This document shows positions 1 through 10,917 of a stretch of 64,000 nucleotides of DNA, piece by piece. Under the pieces are notes generated by a model. That model saw only the letters and a program-made list of their open reading frames with translations. It had not been told where the DNA came from and made no database searches. The DNA lies in the NCBI GenBank assembly GCA_018697195.1, contig JAGMWU010000084.1, positions 30,812 through 94,811 of the forward strand, written 5' to 3'. This DNA is from Certhia americana (lineage: Eukaryota > Chordata > Aves > Passeriformes > Certhiidae). A program made the position numbers and the translations under genes. The first letter of the stretch is position 1. Each line of letters begins with the position of its first letter.

Positions 1-216
1 TGTGTGTGACAGCGGTCACTGTGTGTGACATGGTCACTGTGTGTGACAGCGGTCACTGTGTGTGACATGGTCACTGTGTGTGACCGTGTTCACTGTGTGT
101 GACCATGGTCACTGTGTGTGACAGCGGTCACTGTGTGTGACAGCAGTCACTGTGTGTGACGTGGTCACTGTGTGTGACAGTGGTCACTGTGTGTGACATG
201 GTCACTGTGTGTGACA
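1..216. repeat. 18-bp minisatellite (truncated by window start)
   Basis: About twelve copies of an 18-bp unit with the core GTGTGTGACANNGGTCACT run from the first base to about 216. Units differ mainly at the three bases between GTGAC and GTCAC. One copy contains the perfect palindrome GTGACCATGGTCAC. The array lies in intron 2 of TM4SF4 on the opposite strand and may extend beyond the window. Confidence 0.95.
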
Positions 217-480
217 GTGCCCCCGGAACCACCTGGCTGAGAGGCAGCAGCTCCACAGTGCCTGGGCACTGGTGGAGTGCTCTGCAAATCTCAACTGGTT
301 TCACTTCACTTCTGGCAGAAAATGGATCATGCAGTGTTGTAAAGAAAAACAGATGGCTTAATTTCCTCCTTCTCAAAGTTCAACCTGTTTTGTTGGTATT
401 GCATGAAGACAGAATCAAAGACTGAATTTAGGGAAAGCTTTTTGGTCAGCTTCATAGGCTTGAATATTATCCTATTTGAT

Positions 481-580
481 TTTTTTTTTGTTTGGTTGGG
501 TTTTTGGTTTTGTTTTTTTTTTTTTTTTTTTTTTTTTTTTTGTGTGTTTTTTTTTTTTGTTTGTTTGTTTTTAGTTGAAA
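481..580. repeat. T-rich low-complexity tract
   Basis: A run of T broken by a few G and C bases, in TM4SF4 intron 2. Its length in an assembly is likely to be unreliable. Confidence 0.9.
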
Positions 581-794
581 ACCTGTTCCTTTTTTAAAAA
601 ATTGTAACGATCTACTTGATCCAAAGAATTTATTTTGAAAATATGTATTTTCCTACTAGAAATATATTTTTTTCTGATTTAATTTTTAAACTTAAATGCT
701 GGAGATGTTTACTAGTGTCTGAAAGTATCCTTTGGAAACTTTTCTAGTGTGAGAGGAAGCTATAAATTCAAAGTGGAGACTGGTCCACACTGCT

Positions 795-865
795 TAAAGT
801 AGGAGGTTGGATTAAGTGACCTCCCAAGGTCTATTTCTTCCTAAAACTTCCTGTGAATCTAATGA
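795..865 (+). mobile_element. short CR1-like 3' end fragment
   Basis: The stretch reading AGGTTGGATTAAGTGACCTC followed by a degenerate AGGTCT-TTCCT segment resembles the conserved 3' end of avian CR1 LINEs (GGTTGGACTAGATGACCTC... in typical copies). It is short and diverged, so the call is tentative. Confidence 0.45.
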
Positions 866-1293
866 GATACAGCTCATTTTGTGAGCCTGCAGTGAGTTGG
901 AATGTAGTGTCTGACTGCCAGGGTAATTTTAAAAGCTGTCAACAAAAAATGGCTAAGGAGACAACTGTTGTACTCTGCAAAACAAAGTGTAGATATTTCA
1001 GCAATAAATTTTAATTGTGATAGTAACTATATGTATCTTGTGATAGCTAAAACTAAGGAGGCCATACTGTTGTGGTACCTGTGGTAAAACATCACAGGCA
1101 TAATACAATTTTTACAGCCTGTGATTTCCACTTCCACAAATGGCAGGACTGTTTGTCCCACACTCAAGACAGCCTCTGTCTAGACTCACATTGACTGTGA
1201 GAGGAAGATACATATATCATATCATATGTGATATACTGATACCATATATCAGTAACAATTTAGCTTTTACTTTTCTTGACATGTTTCACTTAC

Positions 1294-1383
1294 CGCAAAC
1301 CTCTTTCCACAGCTCCGATTACCACAGCATCCACAGCAATCATTATTTTGAAGGCCCAAAAATACCAAGGCAGGGAAGATCAT
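1294..1383 (-). CDS. TM4SF4: TM4SF4 coding exon 2
   Basis: Exactly 30 codons, MIFPALVFLGLQNNDCCGCC onward to KRFA, flanked by TTTTTAG and the donor GTAAG. It is too short to show as a long ORF. The length and phase equal those of TM4SF1 exon 2 and TM4SF18 exon 2. Confidence 0.95.
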
Positions 1384-1802
1384 CTAAAAATAATAGAAAT
1401 ACAGTTTCAATTGGGATGAATTCAAGTTACATCTTCTTTTAAATATGATAATTCTATGGGTTTGGTTTTTGTCTTATCATTAGGTTAAGTTACTTATTGC
1501 CAAACCTTTGGATGACATAAAACTTATTTGTTTATCAAAGAGGAATTTGCAGTCCTGAGAAAATTCAACAATGCAAGTCATGGCCATGGGTGGGGGGAAG
1601 GTAGGAATGTCTGAATTTAGATGCTTACCAATACACCCGATCCCAAGATCCCGCCGAAGTACCAAACTTCATTTGTAATGTGTTCGTTGTTTTCAGCCAC
1701 TTTTCCTCCAGGGAAAAACAACAAAATGTTAGCAAGGGTGCAGAGCACAGCCAGGGGGATGAGAGTACTTCCCAGGCACTTGGCACAGCCTCCCGTGCAC
1801 AT
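1294..1802 (-). CDS. TM4SF4: transmembrane 4 L6 family member 4, 5' part (exons 1-2)
   Basis: The first two coding exons of an L6-family tetraspanin-like membrane protein are read on the minus strand; they encode 88 residues. Exon 1 begins MCTGGCAKCLGSTLIPLA, with a first membrane helix to about residue 30, the family PGGK turn, then the extracellular EVWYFGGILGSG segment. Exon 2 continues the second helix (IFPALVFLGL) and the cysteine-rich cytosolic loop NNDCCGCCGNRSCGKRFA. From memory this matches human TM4SF4 much better than TM4SF1 or TM4SF18. Human TM4SF4 is a glycoprotein of liver, gut and islet cells implicated in growth control. The start ATG has A at -3. The gene is cut by the window start: helices 3 and 4 are missing. 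It is divergent from TM4SF1, about 24 kb away, as in mammals. Confidence 0.96.
1384..1628 (-). other. TM4SF4 intron 1
   Basis: A 245-bp GT-AG intron; the acceptor reads TTTTTAG on the minus strand. I see nothing else in it. Confidence 0.9.
1629..1802 (-). CDS. TM4SF4: TM4SF4 coding exon 1
   Basis: It encodes 58 complete codons from the ATG at 1802-1800 to a Leu codon, followed by the donor GTAAGC. The intron phase is 0. Without splicing, the frame stops three codons later. Confidence 0.96.
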
Positions 1803-4705
1803 GCTTCTTTAAAGGGATTGCAAACACAGTTGAAGACAAAATAAAATCTCTCAGATGTTCTCAGAGCTGATTGATAAAAGGAAGCTTCTTGGTGTACTTT
1901 GCAAAATCCAATTTCTATTGTGCTGTCAAAGGAGCTGAGCCCATAGAATACTCCTGTCAGTGTTCCTGCAGTCAATTCAAAATGCACTGTGCTGGTTTTT
2001 TAAATGTCCTTGCAGCCGTGATGTCAATTTTCTGATCGTCCGTAAATGAAATTACGTTCAGGGCAGCCTCTCATTTTACTATCACAACCCACAAACTCAG
2101 TTAATATTTTACTAAGGTGGCTGAGACACTTTGTAATCTGGGCTCAGGTCATGGATAGATATCTGTCTCAGTTCTGGATCATCATTTTTACAACATATGA
2201 TCTTTCTTCATAGTAGAAAACACCTCTTTTGCAAGGACTGACATAAAAATACCTAATCAGTCAGCTGATATGAATAACATATTCGTAGTCCAAGTTTTTA
2301 CATGTCATGAGAAAGTTCTGTAATTGAAATAGCAGAGAAACTAGCTAATAAGAAGATGAGTCATTATAGTCCAATAAAGATATACATCCACAAACCAAAG
2401 AAAGTTCTTGGGTTGCAGCAGGATGAGCAACACTTATTTATTGATGTTAGGCAGTTGGACTGTGCCTCAGGGCATGTGTTTCTTCTCTGGTTTTGGGATT
2501 AAAAGGTTGATTTTGTATTTATTTTGTGATTTCTTTCTCTACATGATGGAAGACTGTTAGCAGGAAAGACTGACTTAGAATTGCTCTAATGTTTAATAAC
2601 CCTTTTCACCAAACATTAAGTTATATGATGAAGATGAATCAAAACTTGACAGTATTTTTCACAGACTGTGTTTTGAAATTATGGCATATGCCATGTTTTA
2701 GGGTAACTCACACTCTTTTCTTCTTTCATAGGAGAATATTTCGTATCGCATATGCCTCAGCTTATTCAATAAAGGAAGGCAAGAAATTATTGTCGCTACT
2801 GCCAATCATATTCTATAATATATTATGAAGGCTAGAGTATTTTTTTGTGAGGTCAAGTCCTAGGAATTCCAGTGTCTGTTGTGCTGAGCAGACTCATAAT
2901 TTCTGAGGAAATTACTGTAGTTTACTTTTTAGATGGTTTTATTCAGGTATTTATTAAGACAAATTTTTGAGTGGCTTCTCAAGTTGACATATAATGCAAC
3001 ATGAATTAAGTCAACGGGTTCTTGGCATGAAGCTCAGATTGAGCAGAACAACCTGGACAGTGGCAGTGGGTGTTCCTGGTGGATTGTAAGATCCACATTA
3101 ATCACAGTGCATTCCATGCTGTTGGCACAGGAGCCTGCAGCTGATGATTTACCAAACGGTTTCTGGAAGCTGTGCTGTTTTCATGTGTCATTATGATTCC
3201 CCTCTTAGTTTTTTTGCTAGAAGTAGTGGGGGCTTTGAACAACACTGTGCTGTTTGGTGCAGTTTGGAAAGCATGGAATCCCTCACTGCTCAGTCAGAGC
3301 AGCTGTGTCTGCCAGGTGCTGCCAGCCATGGCCTGGCATTGCCATGTCCGACCCAGGCACAGGACCTGCTCTTCCTTTGCACAGAGTAGACAATGCCCAA
3401 GGGGTTGCCACTGTTTTGTTGACTGGTCCCTGAAGGAAAGAGGAGCCTCTGGTCCAATCTGTGTAACAGCAATGTACATATGGCCCCTGAGGATAGCATT
3501 TCAAAAGGCACCTGCTCATAAATTCAACTTTTCATCTCAAGAAGGACAGTTATTATGCAATCGAAGAGCAGGCAGAGAAAAAATGTCCTGAGAGCACAGC
3601 CCACGTATGGTATTTAGTAGGATGTCAGCTGGGCCAGTATAAGCAGTTTTCATGGCTTTCAACAGCCATGTTTTTTGATTCTGTGGCAAAGATTCAAAAC
3701 CTGCAAACTCTTCATACATCACCTGATACATTAAAATAGGCTTTCACAACATTCCCATTTGGTAGACAGCATCTGTAATTTGGCTCCCACTTACAGTGGC
3801 TCGATAACAGGCACAGGGAAAACATTTGCTGTAGCTGGAATATAAGTCTTAGTTGGTTCTCTTCCCTTTCTCTATCTGACTAGAACACAGGGGTTTTTTT
3901 CAGTTGTGAATCCTGGCTTGAAATAAAGAGAAGTTTGAAGTTGTATTGCATCCAGTACCCTACCATCCTGATTCACAGCAAGTGGTTCAAAGGCAGATGA
4001 TTCCACCAGGTTGTTTCTACAGCACTCCTGCACTTTCTGTCCCTCCACTCACTAACACTGAGTGCCGCTAAAGTCTAGACAGACCCCTCTGTTCAACTGT
4101 ACTCTTTTATGCATGGAGTTTTTAAACTATTCACAGCTTTTATATGAGGGCTTCAGCTACACATTTTTTTCAGCAGGGAAGTGGCATCCAGCCTGGATGG
4201 AAAGCAGCACTCAGACTGAGTCAAGTATTTTCCCCAGGGAAAAGCTGAGTGGCTTCACACTCAGCTGCTCTGAAAGAGGCTCTTCCTTTCCATTCCTACC
4301 CAGAGTATTTTCCAGCTCTGGCCATCTATCTGGGAGGAGTGACCCATTGTCAAACATTAGCCACAATTCTTATTCTGGAATAATTGCTTCAATTTGGACA
4401 GTCTGAGGGCTGGTAACTGGGGTGGAGCCAGTCTTTGAATGTTGTGTAATCCAGTCCTCTTGAACAGTGTGTTTCTAGAACTGTGGTATCATAATGGAAG
4501 GCACTCCTTTCTGGTGTGCCTAAGGAAGATGTTTCCTTCACTCTTTGTCTCCTGAGTCACACAAAGTCCATGTTGTGCAGAAAGGTGAAATGACATATTT
4601 TCCTGTGGAAAATTATAGGAATATCAGGCTACTCAGTTTTGGTAGTTTCAGGAGCATGTAAGCATAATTTGATAGCTTTCAAATTTTGTATTTTGATGTA
4701 TCTAG

Positions 4706-4747
4706 TAATTTGGAATTGTAGATAGGTAATTTGGAATTGTAGATAGG
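4706..4747. repeat. 21-bp tandem duplication
   Basis: The unit TAATTTGGAATTGTAGATAGG occurs twice head to tail with no mismatch, which suggests a recent slippage event. Confidence 0.9.
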
Positions 4748-5027
4748 TCTTGATCAGTTTTTTGTGTCAATTACTGAATTCGTTAGACAGTTATGACCTG
4801 AGGTCATGAGTCCTTGCTTTTGTGATTTATCTAGCTACTTCCAAATTCTAAATGTAATTTGGATAGCTGGAGCTTGATAAGCTTGGGACAAGTACTTGAC
4901 CCTCCCTTAAATTGAGCCAGGAGGGAGGAGGATGGTTCAAATTTATAGGTGGGATGGGATTTACAGTAGCCTAGTAGGAAAGGTAGTAGAAAAGGTTTGT
5001 TCAAGCCTCTGCTGTTGCTAGTAAACT

Positions 5028-5028
<1 letters not shown>

Positions 5029-5087
<59 letters not shown>

Positions 5088-5090
5088 TTT
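5029..5090. repeat. compound (TG)n(TA)n(AAAT)n microsatellite
   Basis: A short TG run passes into about 19 TA units and then AAAT units. The long minus-strand open frame that reads through it into tyrosine/isoleucine repeats is an artefact of this repeat. Confidence 0.95.
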
Positions 5091-8000
5091 ATAAAATATA
5101 TATGGTGACACATTAATGTCAAGCAAGAAATACTGAAGGATGTTCCTGCATAAAATTGCTCTTAACACATGCAACACAATGTGGTAGTCACTTGGTTCCA
5201 TTGAGGGCTGGAGGGAGGCTGATAAACTGTGCAGCAAGTTCCTTTCTTTGAAGAGAGTGCATAGGAGAATGAGCTGAAAAATGTCTCCCCTCATGTGACC
5301 TGAGTCTTCATTGCAGCAAAGGATCACATTAGCATGAGCTGTCCTTTGGAGGACTCCAAAAAGCCCTCCAGGTCTGACAGCTGTGTAGTAAAGGGACACA
5401 TCCAATGGGATGTACTGAGGGGACAGACCTGTTCCTCTTGATGGAGATTCAGCCACTCCTTCCCTGTGAAGTGCATGGATAAGCCATGCATATCAGTGAG
5501 AAGCTGAAAGAGTGGGGCTATGTATGTACAAAAGTAAAAGTCATCATTGCACCCATATACACAGCTTTGGCATGGAAGAAATTAATTCCCTTTCCTATTC
5601 CCAGACTCCCCTGTCAGACCTGGGGGCTGGCTTAAGGGAAAGCCAGGTGTTTTGGGCTTCCTCATGAGAGTCCTGCTGGACTCTCCCAGGCTTTGAGGAC
5701 AGACTGTTGATGTACACAGCATTTCCCTCTTATCTTTTTGATGTTTGTCAAAGCTCAGATAAGAGCTTATGGCAAATGTAGCTTGGACTGGGTGGTGTCC
5801 TCAGTGACACATGGACAACACATCACCATGAATACAAAAAAGCCACGTATGCTGATGACGAGTGTCTAGAAGTGTGTTGGAAGGCACATTAGAACTGCTG
5901 CATTCAACTGTACTGTAATTCAACTTTGTACTTCTTTGCTGTTCTATTGTTCTGTAATCATGTTCTGTTTTACTTGTCTCTGTTTTACATGGCCCCACTG
6001 TCTGTTCACCAGCTTTCCTACAAATGCCCTTTTCGATATGGAATGTTTTCTGTAAGGATTTTAATAAAATTCCGTACCTTCATTCTCCTCAAGGCATACT
6101 CTGAACATGAGTCCAAAAGTAACTTTCAACCAGTAGCAAATGGGCATGTGGGGTCTAAGCAATCTCTGTTGCTTCTCTAATTTGTATTGCTTTCAAGTAA
6201 GCAAAAATTACATAACTATGTGTATATAATACCTCTTTTTTTTTCTACCATTACATTTATTCAGTCTTACGATATTTATTTTTGTTCATTTGTTCAAAAG
6301 GAGTGTTGTTATGTATTAATGAAATTGCCTTTTTTGTAATCCACAGTGTCTGTAGGAGAAAACAAAGGAACTTCAGAATTGCTATGCACCATCTAAGCAC
6401 CACTGAAGTACTTTCAATAATGAGGAAAAAAAATTCCACCTAAGGTATTTTCAAAAATGAGAGAACAAAGGAATTGTTTGCTTTAGGGTTGCCTGTTATT
6501 TATTTCTCTGTGGGAGTGTGTGCTTTTTGTTGTCTTGGTATGATTTTTTGCCAAGTCACACAAGTTATTATTTACAGTGGTTAATACAGCATTTGCAGTT
6601 ACATATTCTTCCTGTCACTATGCCTGCTGAAGTGCACAACTGTCCATCAGGTGCAATCATCATCTTGCTGATAAAATTTAGTTTTTCTTCTTCTTGACTT
6701 TATAAAAGTAGGCAAACAAGCAGGAGATGCCTGGGAAACCAGTTGCTTCAAATTTTAGAAACAGATGAATCTGCCTCCTATTTTTACCAGATGCATTTAT
6801 TCTTCCCTTCTTTGCAGGGAAGTGTCACAGGATGCTATCACTGGGGTTGGTTTTCTGTAACTTCTTTCTCAAAATGACCATTTGTCACTGACTTATATGT
6901 CTTCAGAGACCAGTGTTGATCCTGATTCAGTGTTTGATCCTGCTGAAGAGTGCAGCAATATACAGTGCATCTCCATGTGTATTATCCTCACAAAACCCCA
7001 GTGCTTTTCATGCTTTTATTTTCATTTTCTAGCAGTCAGCGTACCTGGTGTTTCATGAGAAAATTTCAGTTGTAAGTAATATTAGTACAAGGACTCTAAA
7101 TCTTTGAAAATATGAGAAGTTGAAATTACTGTTGCTTGAGTGAAACCTTGGCTACAGCTTGAAATACATAGTTCCTGTAATGTTCAGTGCGGGCAAATTT
7201 TAATTCTTGCATTGTTGGTTTTGAGAGCCTTTTTATGTCTGTATTCTGAAATTATCTTATCTCTGTGTCTTTTGCAGCAGCAAACATCTTTAAGTTTTCA
7301 CATCACATGCCTGGACCTGAAATTTCCTTCTTTGCTTTTATAGGCATTCAAATTCTTACAGCATGTGACAGGGCCACTTGGCTGAGTTTTCTCCCTCCCA
7401 CTCTCCTTTTGAGGGGGTCTTACAGACAGCCCAGGGTTTTACCAGCCTCTCTGGTGCCTGATAGAATGGTAGGAGTGCTGCTGTGGCTGCTGAGGCTGTG
7501 GTTGCTCCATAGCTAGGAATATTATGTGGCCCTGATAGTAGAACAGAATAAGGCTGCAAACTGATATGGAGTTTCTTTGCTTTCACCCTGGAAGAGCATA
7601 CCTGACTCTCATCTTTCTTTCTGGACTTGGAGGAGATGGGAGTAGAAGAGAACCAGCTCTTTCTTTCTGCAGCTTGTTTGTGTTGCTGATAAACAGCTTT
7701 CCCCTTATGCTGGTTCCTGTGGTAATGAGATGCAAGCTGCACATCTCTCAAACCCAGTCTCTGTCCAGTTTCATCCCTGTTGCTTTGCTTCATGTTCTCC
7801 ACTTGTGTTGCCAGCTGAATTGTTCACATGCTCCAAGGAAATTACATGATTTTGGCCAGCTGGCTTTTTGGCTTCTCTTAATTCTCCAGAATTCTGTAAG
7901 GGATATGTCTGCCTTAAGGCTTGTGTAGGGAGGCAGAATGAAGAATGGACAGAAGAAAAGCTGTCTTCTCTGTGACTGTCTTCTCTTCTTTCCATTTTGG

Positions 8001-10890
8001 GTCAAATCTGAAAGACTTACAGTTTTGAATGTGTTCAAATTTAAGGATTGCTGTGGGTCATTTCAAGCCATATGCCTCATGTACCTAGATGCAATTCTGT
8101 ACAGCTTTTAATTGACAGTAAGAATGTTAGTTACCATTCTCTTTAATCCATCTGGTGATAGACTGGGTTGCATAATGCCTCGTATTAGTCTTACTCATAA
8201 CTACAAACATGCCTCCAGCTGGCTAGTCCACCTCCTGTGCTGATTTCACCCAGACATTTGTTAAGAGCGGGGTCATAGTCCATGTTTACAATTTATTTCC
8301 TCTTCAGTTGTTTTCTTTGTTATCCTCATGCTACAGTTCTATTACAAAAAGAGATTTCCAAGACTGAATAGTATTTTTTTCTATGCTGATCTCCTCTGAT
8401 AGCAAGAATCAAGAAATTCTAAAGGAAGCAGCTGGTTGGGTTTTTAGCCGTGGAATGCCTAGAACTCACAGCTGTGACTTTTTCTTTATTTTTCCAAAAT
8501 AAATGAAACATTAAATTTTTAGTTAATACATTAAGATTCTAGTTGCATACCTTGGATGTGTCCATGGCTCTCACAAACTTATGTGGGAAGCCTTGCTGCA
8601 GAAGAAATGAGGAATTGTCTTACCCAAATCCTTCTTCATCCACAATTTAAATGCTATTATTTTACCCAATATGCTCAAGTTGCTGGTGGCTTGACCTTGA
8701 AGTTCCTGTATTCCTCTTATCAGAATAGACTCCACAGGCTTGTGGAGGGCAATGTGAGACTACCTGTTTGTGGCCTTGCTTGCAGTGGATTTATTCACTA
8801 GTCACTGTGGTAGTGCAAATCTGAGGCTGAGCATTTGCTTTTGCACTGTTGTAGTGGTTCATGGATTTCTCAGTTGACAAATAAATTTAAAAACTGAGAC
8901 AGATCATGCAACATTAAGTCTAATTTCCAATGAATTTTGTGAAAGTTTGTGTTCTTTTCATGAACCAGTTGGAAATGTGTGAAAACTTGGGAGTTTTGTG
9001 AATTGTATGGTGTTTACTGAAAACCCCACTGTCCAAAGAAAAGCCCACGGAGCAAGGACATGACATGATATTCCTGTTATCAGACCATTAATGCTTCTTT
9101 TTAGTTTGGATGTCTTAGAGTTTTGGAGGGAAGATGAGACACTCTCTACACCTTCTCCCAACCTCTTTGCCCCTTCAGTTGTTTCTGTGCTGTTGCAGCT
9201 TTGAGAATCTTGCCCTGTTCCTGTGTCTGGAGAATCCACAGGAGTGGGAGTGCATTTTCCACGTTGCTCCCTCACCTTCCACTCACTCCCTCACCCTCCA
9301 CTACATCCCTTTGCAATCATGAAATCTATATTAAGTACAGCAACAAAGTGGCTCCTCTGTAAATAGACATCCAGATGGTCTAGGCAACTGCTTTGTATTA
9401 GACACTGCTTGTGCCTGGTGATTAAGGATTAGTTGCTATTAAATTTGCTAGGCTAGGAGTAGCATTGTACTGCTGGTTACAGTATCAACATTAAGCTTCG
9501 AATGAACCTTAGCAACGGAAATCTTTCCTCTGGGCATGCCCCATCCTTTCTTACAGCATAACTCTTGTCATTGTCACTGTGCAGTATCTTTTTTGACAGG
9601 GTCTTGTTGCTGAGTTTTTACTAAACTAAAGAACATTCTAGCTCTCCCTTCATTTAATTACACCTTCCTTATTTTTGCAGACAAAGTTTGTCCCAGCTTG
9701 AAACTAAATTAGCTGTTACTCTCTCATTGAAGCCCATATGGTTTTTAGGTGTCATATAGCATACACAGAGTTGGAATGTGTTAACTGCTTCACAAATGTG
9801 TCTTTATTATACTCTATAGTTTAAAGTTTCTTTTATTTTCTGAGACTTACATGGACCATTTCATTTTGTCAACATAGTGAAGACAGGCATGATCTGTGTT
9901 TCCAAAAGAATTTGACAGTCATGATTTCAGAAGTGAAAACAGAATTTAAACCTGTATTTTAAATCAGATCTTTTTGTTTCAAAACAAGTAAAGAACCTTT
10001 ATTGCCAGGAACAAGTTATATTCTGGTTTTATAGCTGGACCTTCATTCGGGTTCTCAAAGCTGACACAAATCATTAATTCCTTTTCACCACTTCAGTTTA
10101 AACTCTACCATGAACCATAAAAAATTGGTGCAAGACTGCCTGCTGATGCCTTTCTCCCTAAAACAGGAAATCTACAGAAGAGAAGGTTTATTTTTCTTGT
10201 TGCATCATTGAAATAATACCAACTGCACTCATTGAGAGGAAAAATTGCTTTACCATAATAGGTCAATTAATGGGGGTCTTTCAGCAACCTCTGTTAAATT
10301 GGCTTTATTTCCATGGCAACTCTTTCTGCTTTATGGACGGCTCTGTGTCAGTAAGGCTGAACTGAGTGGACAATAGGCCATTCTGTGCAGTCCTAGTGGG
10401 CAACTTCAATAAATTTTCATATCATAAACAGATTGTTGTGCAGGGAATGTAATGTTACAGGTTGCTGAGAGCCAAATGTCAGCAAAAATAAACAGGTAAT
10501 TGAGAGTGAGCCTGTTGATAATGCAGGTTCATCCAGGCTAAAAGCTCATACAGGATCTTAGCTGCAGGAAACATAATGCAATGGTCCTTCCTCCCTTCTT
10601 TCCTTCTGAATTTTTATTGTGTTTAGGAGTATGATAGAGCCAGATAACTATTAGTTTATTCTGAAAAAAAATCACTATTTCTTTTGTTTCTACTTCAAAT
10701 TTGATGCTGGCTACCATGCAGTTGGAAATCCCAGAGATGCATTTACCAGAATTCACTTTATTTTGGAGAGATATCATGTACGGGTTAGTGGCTTATTTTG
10801 TTTTCTAAGGACATGGAAGTAGTCCAGTTTGAATGCAAAATACTGGTTTTTGTGAAACTGTTAGAACTGCAAGCTCAGGGTTGGTTACAA

Positions 10891-10917
10891 TTTTTTTTTT
10901 TTTCTTTTTTTTTTTTC
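10891..10917. repeat. poly-T tract
   Basis: A run of T interrupted by a single C. It could be the tail of an inverted retroposed sequence, but no element is recognisable beside it. Confidence 0.85.

Larger units (their letters stand above)
217..1293 (-). other. TM4SF4 intron 2 (part)
   Basis: This is non-coding sequence between the donor of TM4SF4 exon 2 and the window edge. Besides the minisatellite it holds a T-rich tract (about 481-580) and a short stretch at about 795-865 resembling the 3' end of a CR1 LINE. I could not find TM4SF4 exons 3 to 5 here, so they must lie beyond position 1. Confidence 0.7.

Noticed and set aside
1..216. Possible CRISPR-like array
   Set aside because: The units are head-to-tail 18-bp repeats without unique spacers, in vertebrate DNA. 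It is a minisatellite.
3172..3591. 139-codon plus-strand open frame
   Set aside because: No recognisable domain, no splice context, and several overlapping frames of similar length on both strands. Chance ORF.
5001..5456. 151-codon minus-strand open frame
   Set aside because: It ends in a Tyr-Ile run produced by the TA microsatellite and has no family resemblance.
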